Position numbers and translations under genes: made by a program
Assembly (NCBI RefSeq): GCF_020880975.1
Contig: NZ_JAJIWP010000004.1
Coordinates: 62,001-126,000, forward strand
Reading direction: 5' to 3'
Length of the DNA: 64,000 nucleotides
DNA from: Mucilaginibacter sp. UR6-1
GTDB lineage: Bacteria; Bacteroidota; Bacteroidia; Sphingobacteriales; Sphingobacteriaceae
Notes under the pieces: generated by a model
The model's database searches: none
Told to the model about the DNA's origin: nothing
Seen by the model: only the letters and a program-made list of their open reading frames with translations
Shown: one piece after another, positions 56,621 to 64,000 of the stretch
Layout of the letters: the number at the start of each line of letters is the position of its first letter
Position numbering within the stretch: the first letter of the stretch is position 1

Positions 56621-57733
56621 ATGAAGTATTACCTGGTAGCCGGCGAAGCCTCGGGCGATCTGCACGGGGCCAACCTGATGAAGGCGCTTAAAGAGCAGGA
56701 TGCCCAAGCGGAGTTCCGCTATTTTGGCGGCGACCTGATGCAGGCCGAAGGCGGTACCCTGGTAAAACATTATGCTGATATGGCTTACATGGGTTTTGTG
56801 GAAGTGGCGCTTAACCTGCGCTCCATCCTCAAAAACATGAGGCAATGCAAGCAGGACATTGTTGCCTGGCAGCCGGATGTACTTATACTGATCGATTTCC
56901 CGGGCTTTAACATGAAGATAGCCGGGTATGCCAAAAAACATGGCTTACTTGTTTGCTATTATATCTCGCCAAAGGTTTGGGCCTGGAACCAAAAGCGTGT
57001 GCTCAACATTAAAAAGGTGGTTGACCACATGTTTTGTATATTGCCGTTTGAGGTTGACTTTTATAAGGAGTGGGATATGCAGGTTGACTATGTAGGCAAT
57101 CCTTTATTAGATGCCGCTGCCGCGTTTAAACCATCAGCTACTTTTTTGCAGGATAATAAACTTACCGAAAAACCCATTATCGCCTTGCTACCCGGCAGCC
57201 GAAAACAGGAGATCAATCATTTACTGCCTGATATGGTGGCCATGCAGGCCCGCTTTCTTGACCATCAATTGGTTATCGCGGGTGCGCCGTCATTTAACGA
57301 GAGCTACTATCAGCCTTATTTAAAAGGCCAAAACATACCCATAGTTTTCAATGCCACGTACGACCTGCTTCAACATGCCGAAGCTGCTGTTGTAGCATCG
57401 GGCACGGCTACTTTAGAAACCGCCCTGTTTAACGTACCGCAGGTAGTGGTTTATAAAGGCAACGCCATAACCATTGCCATTGGCCGCATGGTCATCAAAA
57501 TAAAATTCATATCGTTGGTGAACCTGATTATGGATAAACTGGTGTTACGTGAGCTGATACAGCAGCAGTGCAATCCGCACGAAATATATAATGAGTTGAA
57601 CCGGTTGATAAACGACAAGCCATACCGTCAGCAGATGCTGAATAATTACGACTTGCTGGATGAGCGCATGGGTACGCCCGGCGCATCAGCCAAAACAGCG
57701 GCACTTATCATTAAATACACCGCAAAAAAGTAG
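56621..57733 (+). CDS. lpxB: Lipid-A-disaccharide synthase
   Basis: The 370-residue GT19 glycosyltransferase starts MKYYLVAGEASGDLHGANLM and shows the ILIDFPGFNMKIAGYAK, YYISPKVWAWNQKR, YVGNPLLDA, LLPGSRKQEI and VASGTATLETAL motifs. It joins UDP-diacyl-glucosamine and lipid X to make the lipid A disaccharide at the inner membrane, so this is a lipid A-making Gram-negative cell. It is cotranscribed with surE and stops at a terminator. Confidence 0.95.
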   Translation: MKYYLVAGEASGDLHGANLMKALKEQDAQAEFRYFGGDLMQAEGGTLVKHYADMAYMGFVEVALNLRSILKNMRQCKQDIVAWQPDVLILIDFPGFNMKIAGYAKKHGLLVCYYISPKVWAWNQKRVLNIKKVVDHMFCILPFEVDFYKEWDMQVDYVGNPLLDAAAAFKPSATFLQDNKLTEKPIIALLPGSRKQEINHLLPDMVAMQARFLDHQLVIAGAPSFNESYYQPYLKGQNIPIVFNATYDLLQHAEAAVVASGTATLETALFNVPQVVVYKGNAITIAIGRMVIKIKFISLVNLIMDKLVLRELIQQQCNPHEIYNELNRLINDKPYRQQMLNNYDLLDERMGTPGASAKTAALIIKYTAKK

Positions 57734-57766
57734 AGCCCTGCAACAATTGCAAGGCTCTGCGTTTTT
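57732..57766 (+). terminator. Terminator of surE-lpxB
   Basis: AGAGCC-C-TGCAA pairs with TTGCA-A-GGCTCT (57732-57758), followed by a run of T to 57766. Confidence 0.75.
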
Positions 57767-57812
57767 CATAGGTGATGTGAAAAAACAATTTATAGGTAGA
57801 TGTATATGATGA

Positions 57813-57974
57813 TCAGGCAGCCGACAAGTTGCGTTGCGCGGCCTCCTGGTTGTTGCTTAGTTTTGGATGCTTAGCTCTGAAAGCCTGCAGATCCTGCATT
57901 AACATATCACGTAGCTGAGTATCAAATTTTGCGGCTAATTTGCTGGTTGCTGGTTTGTTGTTTATGCTTTTCAT
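57813..57974 (-). CDS. Microprotein A of a tandem paralogous pair
   Basis: A 53-residue frame starting MKSINNKPATSKLAAKFD. It shares with the next gene upstream the pattern KPxxSKLxAKFDxxLxxxLMxDLxAxx and the last four residues LSAA. The first half is basic and the middle is an amphipathic helix. No signal peptide or membrane helix is present. Conservation between two adjacent copies argues that both are real. No known family is recognised. Confidence 0.65.
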   Translation of the reverse strand: MKSINNKPATSKLAAKFDTQLRDMLMQDLQAFRAKHPKLSNNQEAAQRNLSAA

Positions 57975-58008
57975 GGGTAGATGATGATAGGTTGAAAAAT
58001 ATATTTAA

Positions 58009-58161
58009 TTACGCAGCCGATAAGCCGTTGTTATTCATTGAATTCACAAACTGATTTTTTGCTTGTTTAATCGCTTTTAAATCACTCATTAAAAGCGCTT
58101 TTAACTCGTTATCAAACTTAGCTACCAGTTTGCTGATCGATGGTTTTCTGTAGGTTTTCAT
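58009..58161 (-). CDS. Microprotein B of a tandem paralogous pair
   Basis: A 50-residue frame starting MKTYRKPSISKLVAKFDNEL and ending NNNGLSAA. It matches microprotein A through SKLxAKFD, LMxDLxA and the LSAA end, differing mainly in the linker before the end. It lies 34 bases upstream of microprotein A on the same strand and 30 bases downstream of the 62-residue charged protein, so all three may share a transcript. Confidence 0.65.
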   Translation of the reverse strand: MKTYRKPSISKLVAKFDNELKALLMSDLKAIKQAKNQFVNSMNNNGLSAA

Positions 58162-58191
58162 AGTTGAATATTTTTATGTTTTGTCAGTTAA

Positions 58192-58380
58192 TTAGTTCTT
58201 TTTTGTTTGTTCTTCTTCGCCTTCATCACTCAGGTTGTCTTTTCTGCGTTCCGCTTCTTTAAGCTGCCTTTCCAGTTGTTCCTGGTCACGTGAGTCGGCC
58301 GGCTTTTCAGGGTTAGCCGGGTTTTCCCAAGTTTGCTGCTCATCTGCGTTCGCGTTACTTTTTTTATCGGTGACAACCAT
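58192..58380 (-). CDS. Small acidic, probably disordered protein
   Basis: The 62-residue protein starts MVVTDKKSNANADEQQTWEN and is rich in Glu, Gln, Asn, Lys and Asp. A Glu/Arg/Lys stretch (QLERQLKEAERRKDN) could form a single helix. It is similar in character, though not clearly in sequence, to the 55-residue protein at 46580. It is the first gene of the small-gene group read leftward. Confidence 0.6.
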   Translation of the reverse strand: MVVTDKKSNANADEQQTWENPANPEKPADSRDQEQLERQLKEAERRKDNLSDEGEEEQTKKN

Positions 58381-58721
58381 AATGCTGACGTTTTGTGATT
58401 GATGTTATTCCAATACAATGCCAAAAGGCCAAAGGTTAAAATCGAATATACAATAACGATAAACCCATCCATCAATAAACAATTAAAACCACCCTTTTGA
58501 AGCTAAATAGTGCAATTAATAGCATACAATGTTGTATAAATTTGTGATACAACCTGTCGCCTCAAAAGGTCAAAAAATAATTTTCAGGATTTTTTTAGGG
58601 TTATAAAAGCCGAGCGGATGTTGAACGATACACTGTCATACAATTGTCCTAAAAGGTGTACAATTGTATAGACAGATGCATACCAACCCATAATGTTATA
58701 TTAGCACAATATAATAAACCA
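58381..58721. promoter_or_regulatory. Intergenic region with operator-like palindromes
   Basis: This 341-base A/T-rich region lies between divergent genes. ATACAA-TG-TTGTAT at 58524-58537 is an inverted repeat. TACAATTGT occurs at 58639-58647 and again at 58659-58667, 20 bases apart, each holding the perfect palindrome ACAATTGT. The spacing of two helical turns suits a repressor binding one face of the DNA. I see no gene in it. Confidence 0.5.
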
Positions 58722-60302
58722 ATGACCTTAATAACCGACCTTGAAGCAGCAGGCATTTTAACACAAGAGGATGCAAAAGCTTTGCACCAAAGCTTTAAAA
58801 GCAACAAACTAACATCTTTTCAAAAGCTCAATTTATTATATCAGCATTTTGCGGGTAAAATACATATCAACCACCAGTCTGGGTCTGGTGGATTCAGCCT
58901 AATAATAAATGTAGGCACAAGCAGTGGCCTGACTGACCGTGAGGAAAGCAAGAGTTATTTAGAGTTACTACAGCTATTGCTTGACCATGGGTTAATATCA
59001 AACAATGTTCATCAAAAATTATATTCAAAGCCTTTTAAAGGTGATAAGTATGGGTACCTCGCCGGATTATATTCTGCATTAAACCTAACCCGGTTTTACA
59101 ATGAATTCACAGTAGAAAAACAGTTAGAATTTGCTAAGATACTGGCCGGCAAAGACAGGTTTGAACGAGACGGCATGCTTGATTCCCGCAAAAAGAAAAG
59201 GCTGATACGTGATATAAATAATGGTAAGCTGAACACCTATTTCGATTTTTTTGAATATTGCCATTCCTGTCATCTAATAGATATTAAACAATATCTCAAT
59301 AAGCCCGATAAGCTTTTAAAAAACATTATTAAGCCCCTTAACGCAATAATCTTTGATGCTTTTACCATTATTGCCATTGATTTTACAAAAGAGCCTTTTC
59401 AGGGCAATCCCAGTTATCATGATGCTAAAGCTGCTATTTCAATAAATACGGGCGATCAGATTCATCATCATGAATATACACTAAAAGAGGCCGGCACAAA
59501 CACAGCGTACACTCTAAAGGAAGTACTTACCAATCTATTAACAGCCATCAATCAACTATTAGCCGCTTATAATCGCCTGTACAGGTTAACAGGTATTACA
59601 AACAGTGCTGATGATAATACTTTTCATAAAGATGAAAAGAACTTTGCTATCTGCCTAATAAACCCTGACACTGCGCACATCTTTGATTTTTATGATATGC
59701 AGCGTAGATTTTTGTTTAATCAGCCAATGATTGCAAATTTCAGGTTGCCGCTATCTTACAAAAATATTCAGTATGCACTGTATCACTTTAGTAAGAGCGG
59801 ATTGCTATCACATATAAGCAATACCCAATCTAAACTAATAACCGATCATCTGTATACGGGTATTTATGTAAACGTCGGAGATCTGCTTAAACTATTTCCG
59901 AATACTATTATTACGGTAGAGCGCACTGTGACAAAAGGGCATAAACCTTATCGTGATTTTTTGTTTTCTCTGGATAATATATCTCGCGGGGTTTTAAACA
60001 TAACTGATGTAATCGACAACACTCCTGAATATTACGATACTGAAGATGAAACAACTTTTGACATTACTTTTAGTTGTAATGGCACATTCCATCGGGTTGA
60101 ATTTGGTGCAAGTTATGGCGAGTTTAATGACCGCATCATTTTCTATATCATCAATGAGATCATCCGAAAGGATTATAAAGACCATCAATTATTACAGCTT
60201 ATCCATAATGATCACCAAAGGGATATTTATCTGTTTGCAAGCAATGAGCGAATTTATTATCTAACAAAAATGAAACTCATAGAATCTATTGATCGGTTTT
60301 AA
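58722..60302 (+). CDS. Unrecognised 526-residue protein
   Basis: I start at ATG 58722 (MTLITDLEAAGILTQEDAKA), after a TATAATGTT... leader; the open frame reaches back to 58656 through the operator-like repeats. The product is soluble, without signal peptide or membrane helix, mixed alpha/beta, rich in Asn, Ile, Tyr and His. A small Gly-rich motif (HQSGSGGFSLIINVGTSSG) is near residue 52. I recognise no family. Codon use looks more A/T-rich than the genes on both sides, which hints at transfer. It converges on ggt with stops touching. Confidence 0.6.
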   Translation: MTLITDLEAAGILTQEDAKALHQSFKSNKLTSFQKLNLLYQHFAGKIHINHQSGSGGFSLIINVGTSSGLTDREESKSYLELLQLLLDHGLISNNVHQKLYSKPFKGDKYGYLAGLYSALNLTRFYNEFTVEKQLEFAKILAGKDRFERDGMLDSRKKKRLIRDINNGKLNTYFDFFEYCHSCHLIDIKQYLNKPDKLLKNIIKPLNAIIFDAFTIIAIDFTKEPFQGNPSYHDAKAAISINTGDQIHHHEYTLKEAGTNTAYTLKEVLTNLLTAINQLLAAYNRLYRLTGITNSADDNTFHKDEKNFAICLINPDTAHIFDFYDMQRRFLFNQPMIANFRLPLSYKNIQYALYHFSKSGLLSHISNTQSKLITDHLYTGIYVNVGDLLKLFPNTIITVERTVTKGHKPYRDFLFSLDNISRGVLNITDVIDNTPEYYDTEDETTFDITFSCNGTFHRVEFGASYGEFNDRIIFYIINEIIRKDYKDHQLLQLIHNDHQRDIYLFASNERIYYLTKMKLIESIDRF

Positions 60303-61979
60303 CTACCAACCCGCCGCCGTATCATCTCCGCGCGGATCGGCACCACCATCATAGCTGCCATCGGGATTTACCAATACCGCGTCAACACGGCCGATGCTGT
60401 TATCCGCTTTAAGCACATACCCCTTTTGCCGGAGTACGGCTTTAACAGCGGTTGAAAAAGCGTCGGGCTCATTGTAAACCTCATCGGGAAGCCATTGATG
60501 ATGAAACCGGGCTGAGCTCACGGCATCCTGTACCGGCATTCTAAATTCAACTACATTCAATATGGTTTGAAACACTGACGTTATAATGGTTGAGCCGCCC
60601 GGAGTACCTACTACCATGAACAGTTTTCCCTGCTTTTCAACAATGGTGGGCGTCATGGATGATAACATGCGTTTGCCCGGCTGTATGGCGTTGGCCTTGC
60701 CACCTATTAACCCATACATATTGGGCACACCGGGTTTTGAGCTAAAATCATCCATCTCGTTGTTTAACAAAAACCCCGCGCCTTTTACAAATATTTTTGA
60801 GCCGAAGCTGCCATTAAGTGTAGTGGTGATGGATACGGCATTACCCTCCTTATCAACTATGGAGTAATGCGTGGTTTGGTCGCTCTCGTATCCTGCAAAA
60901 TTTCCGGGTTTAACAGCGGTGCTTAAAGTAGCGTGGTTCCAACTAAAATTTTGCATACGTTTATTAATGTAAGCCCTGTTTAACAAACTATCAGCAGGTA
61001 CCTTAAAATAATCCGGATCGCCAAGATATTCAGATCGATCGGCATATACACGCCTTTCGGCCTCCACCATCAACCGTACGGTCGAATCAGCATTAAAACC
61101 CCAGCGGGATAAGGGATATTTCTCAACCGAGCCTAATAACTGCAACAATGCTATACCACCGCTTGATGGTGGCGGCATGGTGATGATCTTGTAATCCTTA
61201 TACTTGCCTACCAATGGTTTTCGCCAAACGGAATGATATTTACCCAGGTCAGCCAACGTTATTAGTCCGTTGCCCGAGCGCATTTCGGCAACCAGTTGCG
61301 CGGCTACTTTACCCTCATAAAAACCGGCCCGCCCTTTATCACGTATCAGCTCCAGGGTTTTTGCCAGATCTTCCTGAACCAAAACATCGCCTTTAGTCCA
61401 CTTATCCTTTATAAAATAAGTTTTACCGGGGTTTAGCTTTTTAAATGTTTCCTGCTGATTATTTAGGTCCTTAGCCAGATGAGTGGTAACCTTAAAGCCT
61501 TTCCGGGCCAGTTCAATGGCCGGCTGTACCAGATCAGCCCATTTTAGTTTGCCATATTTTTTATGTGCCGCTATCATGCCATCAACCGAGCCCGGCACAC
61601 CGGATGCCTTGTGCGTGTATAAGCTCTCATCAGGTTTTACATTACCTGACGGATCGAGATACATATCAGCTCCCGCCGCCGCCGGGGCTTTCTCCCTGAA
61701 ATCAAGCGTAGCTGTTTCACCGCCGGATGCCCGGTAAACCATAAAGCCGCCACCGCCAATATTACCCGCCTGCGGTAGCGTTACAGCAAGGGCGAATTGT
61801 ACGGCAACCGCGGCATCAACAGCGTTACCGCCACGCTTTAATATATCAACACCAACCTGCGAAGCATCGGGATAAGCACATACCACCATACCCTTTTTAT
61901 ATTCGGTACATGAGTGTATCAATACCATAATAGCCGGCGCCAGCAGTAAGTATATAGCTGCTGTATTTATTCTTTTCAT
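60303..61979 (-). CDS. ggt: Gamma-glutamyltransferase
   Basis: The 558-residue proenzyme has an N-terminal signal or lipoprotein-like region (LIHSCTEYKKG, possible acylated Cys24). The large-subunit block PDASQVGVDILKRGGNAVDA follows. The autocleavage site is the Thr pair in SDQTTHYSIVD, the second Thr-bearing motif of which becomes the small-subunit nucleophile, then TTTLNGSFGS and SSMTPTIV. It cleaves glutathione and moves the glutamyl group in the periplasm. Length is normal. Confidence 0.92.
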   Translation of the reverse strand: MKRINTAAIYLLLAPAIMVLIHSCTEYKKGMVVCAYPDASQVGVDILKRGGNAVDAAVAVQFALAVTLPQAGNIGGGGFMVYRASGGETATLDFREKAPAAAGADMYLDPSGNVKPDESLYTHKASGVPGSVDGMIAAHKKYGKLKWADLVQPAIELARKGFKVTTHLAKDLNNQQETFKKLNPGKTYFIKDKWTKGDVLVQEDLAKTLELIRDKGRAGFYEGKVAAQLVAEMRSGNGLITLADLGKYHSVWRKPLVGKYKDYKIITMPPPSSGGIALLQLLGSVEKYPLSRWGFNADSTVRLMVEAERRVYADRSEYLGDPDYFKVPADSLLNRAYINKRMQNFSWNHATLSTAVKPGNFAGYESDQTTHYSIVDKEGNAVSITTTLNGSFGSKIFVKGAGFLLNNEMDDFSSKPGVPNMYGLIGGKANAIQPGKRMLSSMTPTIVEKQGKLFMVVGTPGGSTIITSVFQTILNVVEFRMPVQDAVSSARFHHQWLPDEVYNEPDAFSTAVKAVLRQKGYVLKADNSIGRVDAVLVNPDGSYDGGADPRGDDTAAGW

Positions 61980-62081
61980 CTGTTATTTACCTTGTTAACT
62001 ACGCTAATATGCTGTTTTTTGCCTTGCGGTAACATAAAACATTTAATATGCCGTTAATTTGCAGAAACAATTCAACATCCC

Positions 62082-62570
62082 ATGAGGAAAACACTATTAC
62101 TTATTATTTCAGCATTTACATTATTATTTATTGCTAACACTGCCAAAGCACAGGATTACAATACAGCCGTTGGCGCTAAATTCGGCGGGTACGAGAATGG
62201 CATCTCTGTAAAGCATTTTACTAACGAAAGCACGGCGCTTGAGGGCATATTAGGTTTCAGGAGAGGCGGGGTAGTGATAACCGGTTTATATGAAATACAC
62301 CAGCCTGCGTTTAATACCGACAATCTTAAATTTTACTATGGCTTTGGCGCGCATGCCGGTTCGGTTGGCGCGGGCAAGTACAAAAAACTTGGGGGCGATG
62401 AAGTTTTTGAGGACAGCAAGCTGCTGATAGGCGCGGATGGTGTATTGGGTTTAGAGTATGTTATCCCTAACTCACCCATAGGTATAAGCCTTGACCTTAA
62501 CCCCCGCGTTGAGCTGGCAGGGCCATTTTTTGACCTTGCCCCGGGCCTCGGTATTAAATATACTTTTTAG
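62082..62570 (+). CDS. Small exported beta-rich protein, possibly outer-membrane barrel
   Basis: The 162-residue protein has a signal peptide ending KAQDY. The mature part has alternating hydrophobic strands and Gly/Tyr-rich turns (YYGFGAHAGSVGAGKY, VLGLEYVIPNSPIGISLDLN) and ends in Phe (LGIKYTF), a pattern typical of outer-membrane barrels. I cannot assign a function. Its stop overlaps the convergent subtilase stop by 4 bases. Confidence 0.65.
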   Translation: MRKTLLLIISAFTLLFIANTAKAQDYNTAVGAKFGGYENGISVKHFTNESTALEGILGFRRGGVVITGLYEIHQPAFNTDNLKFYYGFGAHAGSVGAGKYKKLGGDEVFEDSKLLIGADGVLGLEYVIPNSPIGISLDLNPRVELAGPFFDLAPGLGIKYTF

Positions 62571-64000
62571 TTAGACCGTACTACTAACACTTTTCTTGAT
62601 TCAACCTGGCTTCCGGCTATTAACCTTAATACATAGGTGCCCGAGGCCAGGTTTGTTACCCCTATCTGGGTATTAAAATTACCCGCCTGTACGGTGCGGC
62701 TGTTATCATAAACTATCCGGCCGCCAATATCTATCAGTTGTATACGTACGGTTCCTGCCGTTTTAATGTTCAGCATGGCATTTATGTATTCACTTGCCGG
62801 TACAGGATATACGGTAAGGCCCTCGCCGGGAGTTGTTGTACTGGTTTGCGTAATACGTCCGCCTGATATGATAAGGGAGTAATCCTGCCTGCCTGTACGT
62901 AATATACCTTTGTTAGATATGGAAACAGTGTACGTTTCGCCATTTATGGCCGATGGAATATAAACCTGCTCAACATTATCAACCACATTATCGCCGCGTG
63001 TGGCTATTGATGATGGGTTTGCCGGATCAAGCACCCAGGGGTTAACAACACCGGTTGCACTGCTGCTGATGCGCACATCCAGATCGTTAACTAATTTAGG
63101 AGTACGCTCATTTAACGTACCCACGGCAGCTACGGTACCTTCACGGTCCGTCCAGGATATGGTTGCCCATAAGGGGCCATTGCTGTTGGCTGTTATGGTA
63201 TAACTTTCAACCTGCGCCTGTTGCAGCGTGCTTTCATGTATATAAGTATTTGTACCATTTGTAGTGATGGTTTGCGCGGCCTTACGCATATCAAGTACAC
63301 CCCAGCCATAAATATAATCGGGGCCGGCGTTACCCGCATCAAAAGCGGTATGGCACACCAGGCCTTTAAGGGTAGCTGCACGCATAACACTATCGTTATG
63401 TAATTGCGCGTAGTACTCCTGCAGTAAAAATATTGAACCCGACACGTTTGGCGATGCCATTGATGTGCCCGACAGTGTGCTATAAAAATTAGGCCCTGAT
63501 GCCGAGGTTGATAATACACTTGAGCCCATACCCATAATATCGGGCTTTACACGGCCATCATCAGTAGGGCCCCAACTGCTAAAGCTTGACACCTGCACCC
63601 CGGCAGCCGTTTGCGGGCCGTTCGGTAATTGATTTACCGAGCCTACTGTAAGTATATTTTTGGCGTTGCCCGTTGTTGATATTACATCAAAAGCTTCGTT
63701 ACTGCTGATGCTGGCGGGGCGGGGCCCTTTTTCAACTATGGTTTGATCGGTGCGGCTTTCATAACCATAGTAGGTTGAGCCTATTGATGGCCCGGTATAG
63801 GCGTGGCTGTTACCGGCCGACTCAACAATTAAATAATAAGGCGCTTCAAAAGCTATCTTGTCCCACGCCTGTGCGCGTTCGTCATAAAAACCAAAAAGGT
63901 AATCCTCGTCATCGCCGGGCAGGCCATACCATGTCCAGCGGCCACCATCAAAATCCCAACCGGCAATATCACCGTATGAGTGATTTGATACCAGCAATCC
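62567..64000 (-). CDS. S8 subtilase with T9SS sorting domain, C-terminal part
   Basis: The frame is open to the window end, so at least 477 codons of the 3' part are here and the N-terminus, with the catalytic Asp and probably His, is outside. The Ser motif GTSMASPNVSG is intact, preceded by SSWGPTDDGRVKPDI. A beta-sandwich domain follows (about 250-390 in this fragment), and the last about 80 residues (LTVYPVPASEYINAML ... GTYVLRLIAG ... KVLVVRSN) are a T9SS type A sorting signal. It should be secreted through the type IX system and fixed on or released from the cell surface. Confidence 0.88.
   Translation of the reverse strand, partial: GLLVSNHSYGDIAGWDFDGGRWTWYGLPGDDEDYLFGFYDERAQAWDKIAFEAPYYLIVESAGNSHAYTGPSIGSTYYGYESRTDQTIVEKGPRPASISSNEAFDVISTTGNAKNILTVGSVNQLPNGPQTAAGVQVSSFSSWGPTDDGRVKPDIMGMGSSVLSTSASGPNFYSTLSGTSMASPNVSGSIFLLQEYYAQLHNDSVMRAATLKGLVCHTAFDAGNAGPDYIYGWGVLDMRKAAQTITTNGTNTYIHESTLQQAQVESYTITANSNGPLWATISWTDREGTVAAVGTLNERTPKLVNDLDVRISSSATGVVNPWVLDPANPSSIATRGDNVVDNVEQVYIPSAINGETYTVSISNKGILRTGRQDYSLIISGGRITQTSTTTPGEGLTVYPVPASEYINAMLNIKTAGTVRIQLIDIGGRIVYDNSRTVQAGNFNTQIGVTNLASGTYVLRLIAGSQVESRKVLVVRSN

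Noticed and set aside
1..64000. tRNA, rRNA, riboswitch, insertion sequence, prophage or CRISPR
   Set aside because: I looked for cloverleaf-like segments, transposase or integrase motifs, and regularly spaced repeats and saw none. A tRNAscan and Infernal run would be needed to exclude small RNAs.

Overview
The window looks like chromosome from a Gram-negative member of the Bacteroidota, most likely family Sphingobacteriaceae (Mucilaginibacter/Pedobacter-like). Four things point there: promoters of the TTTG-N19-TAnnTTTG type (rplC, the NlpC/P60 gene, rpsL); a subtilase ending in a type IX secretion (T9SS) sorting domain; many AQ/lipobox-type export signals; and the gene order of the ribosomal cluster. 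lpxB shows that lipid A is made. The lineage is inferred from these traits, not from a database comparison.

Layout. 1-25 kb is ordinary chromosomal housekeeping and accessory content: a muropeptide dipeptide epimerase, rhodanese, an M61 + M28 exported peptidase pair, peptidase T, DNA polymerase IV, pseudouridine synthase, an NlpC/P60 hydrolase, a CapA-like lipoprotein, an SPFH protein, HflX, NhaA, a GH31 glucosidase and DnaK. 25.2-40.7 kb is a long leftward ribosomal-protein superoperon from rplC to rplQ (S10, spc and alpha operon genes, with secY, map, infA, rpmJ and rpoA). 40.8-47.1 kb is an island of seven non-ribosomal genes on both strands, including a rhomboid protease with a large extra domain, a prephenate dehydrogenase of the yeast TYR1 type and a GH20-like protein. 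It separates rplC from rpsJ. 47.2-50.8 kb holds the str genes in the order rpsL-rpsG-fusA-rpsJ, also leftward. 50.9-64 kb holds a nucleotide-sugar-epimerase-like SDR, an arginase-fold protein lacking two expected metal ligands, a TlpA-like thioredoxin, hisS, surE, lpxB, a cluster of very small genes, an unrecognised 526-residue protein behind operator-like palindromes, gamma-glutamyltransferase, a small exported protein and the C-terminal part of a T9SS-secreted subtilase cut by the window end.

The most unusual feature is structural. The longer spacers inside the ribosomal transcription units (rplQ/rpoA, rpoA/rpsD, rpsK/rpsM, rpsH/rpsN, rpmC/rplP, rpsJ/fusA, fusA/rpsG) each hold a long, mostly A/T-rich imperfect palindrome. 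Each has its own sequence, and most have arms built from repeated 8-10 bp words. In RNA these would be tall hairpins between cotranscribed genes. A perfect palindrome with 25-bp arms also sits between the SDR and the arginase-like gene, two bases from a start codon. Other points: the S10 operon is split and rplC has its own consensus promoter, ribosomal protein S3 carries a Gly/Arg/Asn-rich RGG-repeat tail, and two tandem paralogous microproteins of 53 and 50 residues follow lpxB.

I saw no tRNA, rRNA, CRISPR array, insertion sequence or prophage gene.
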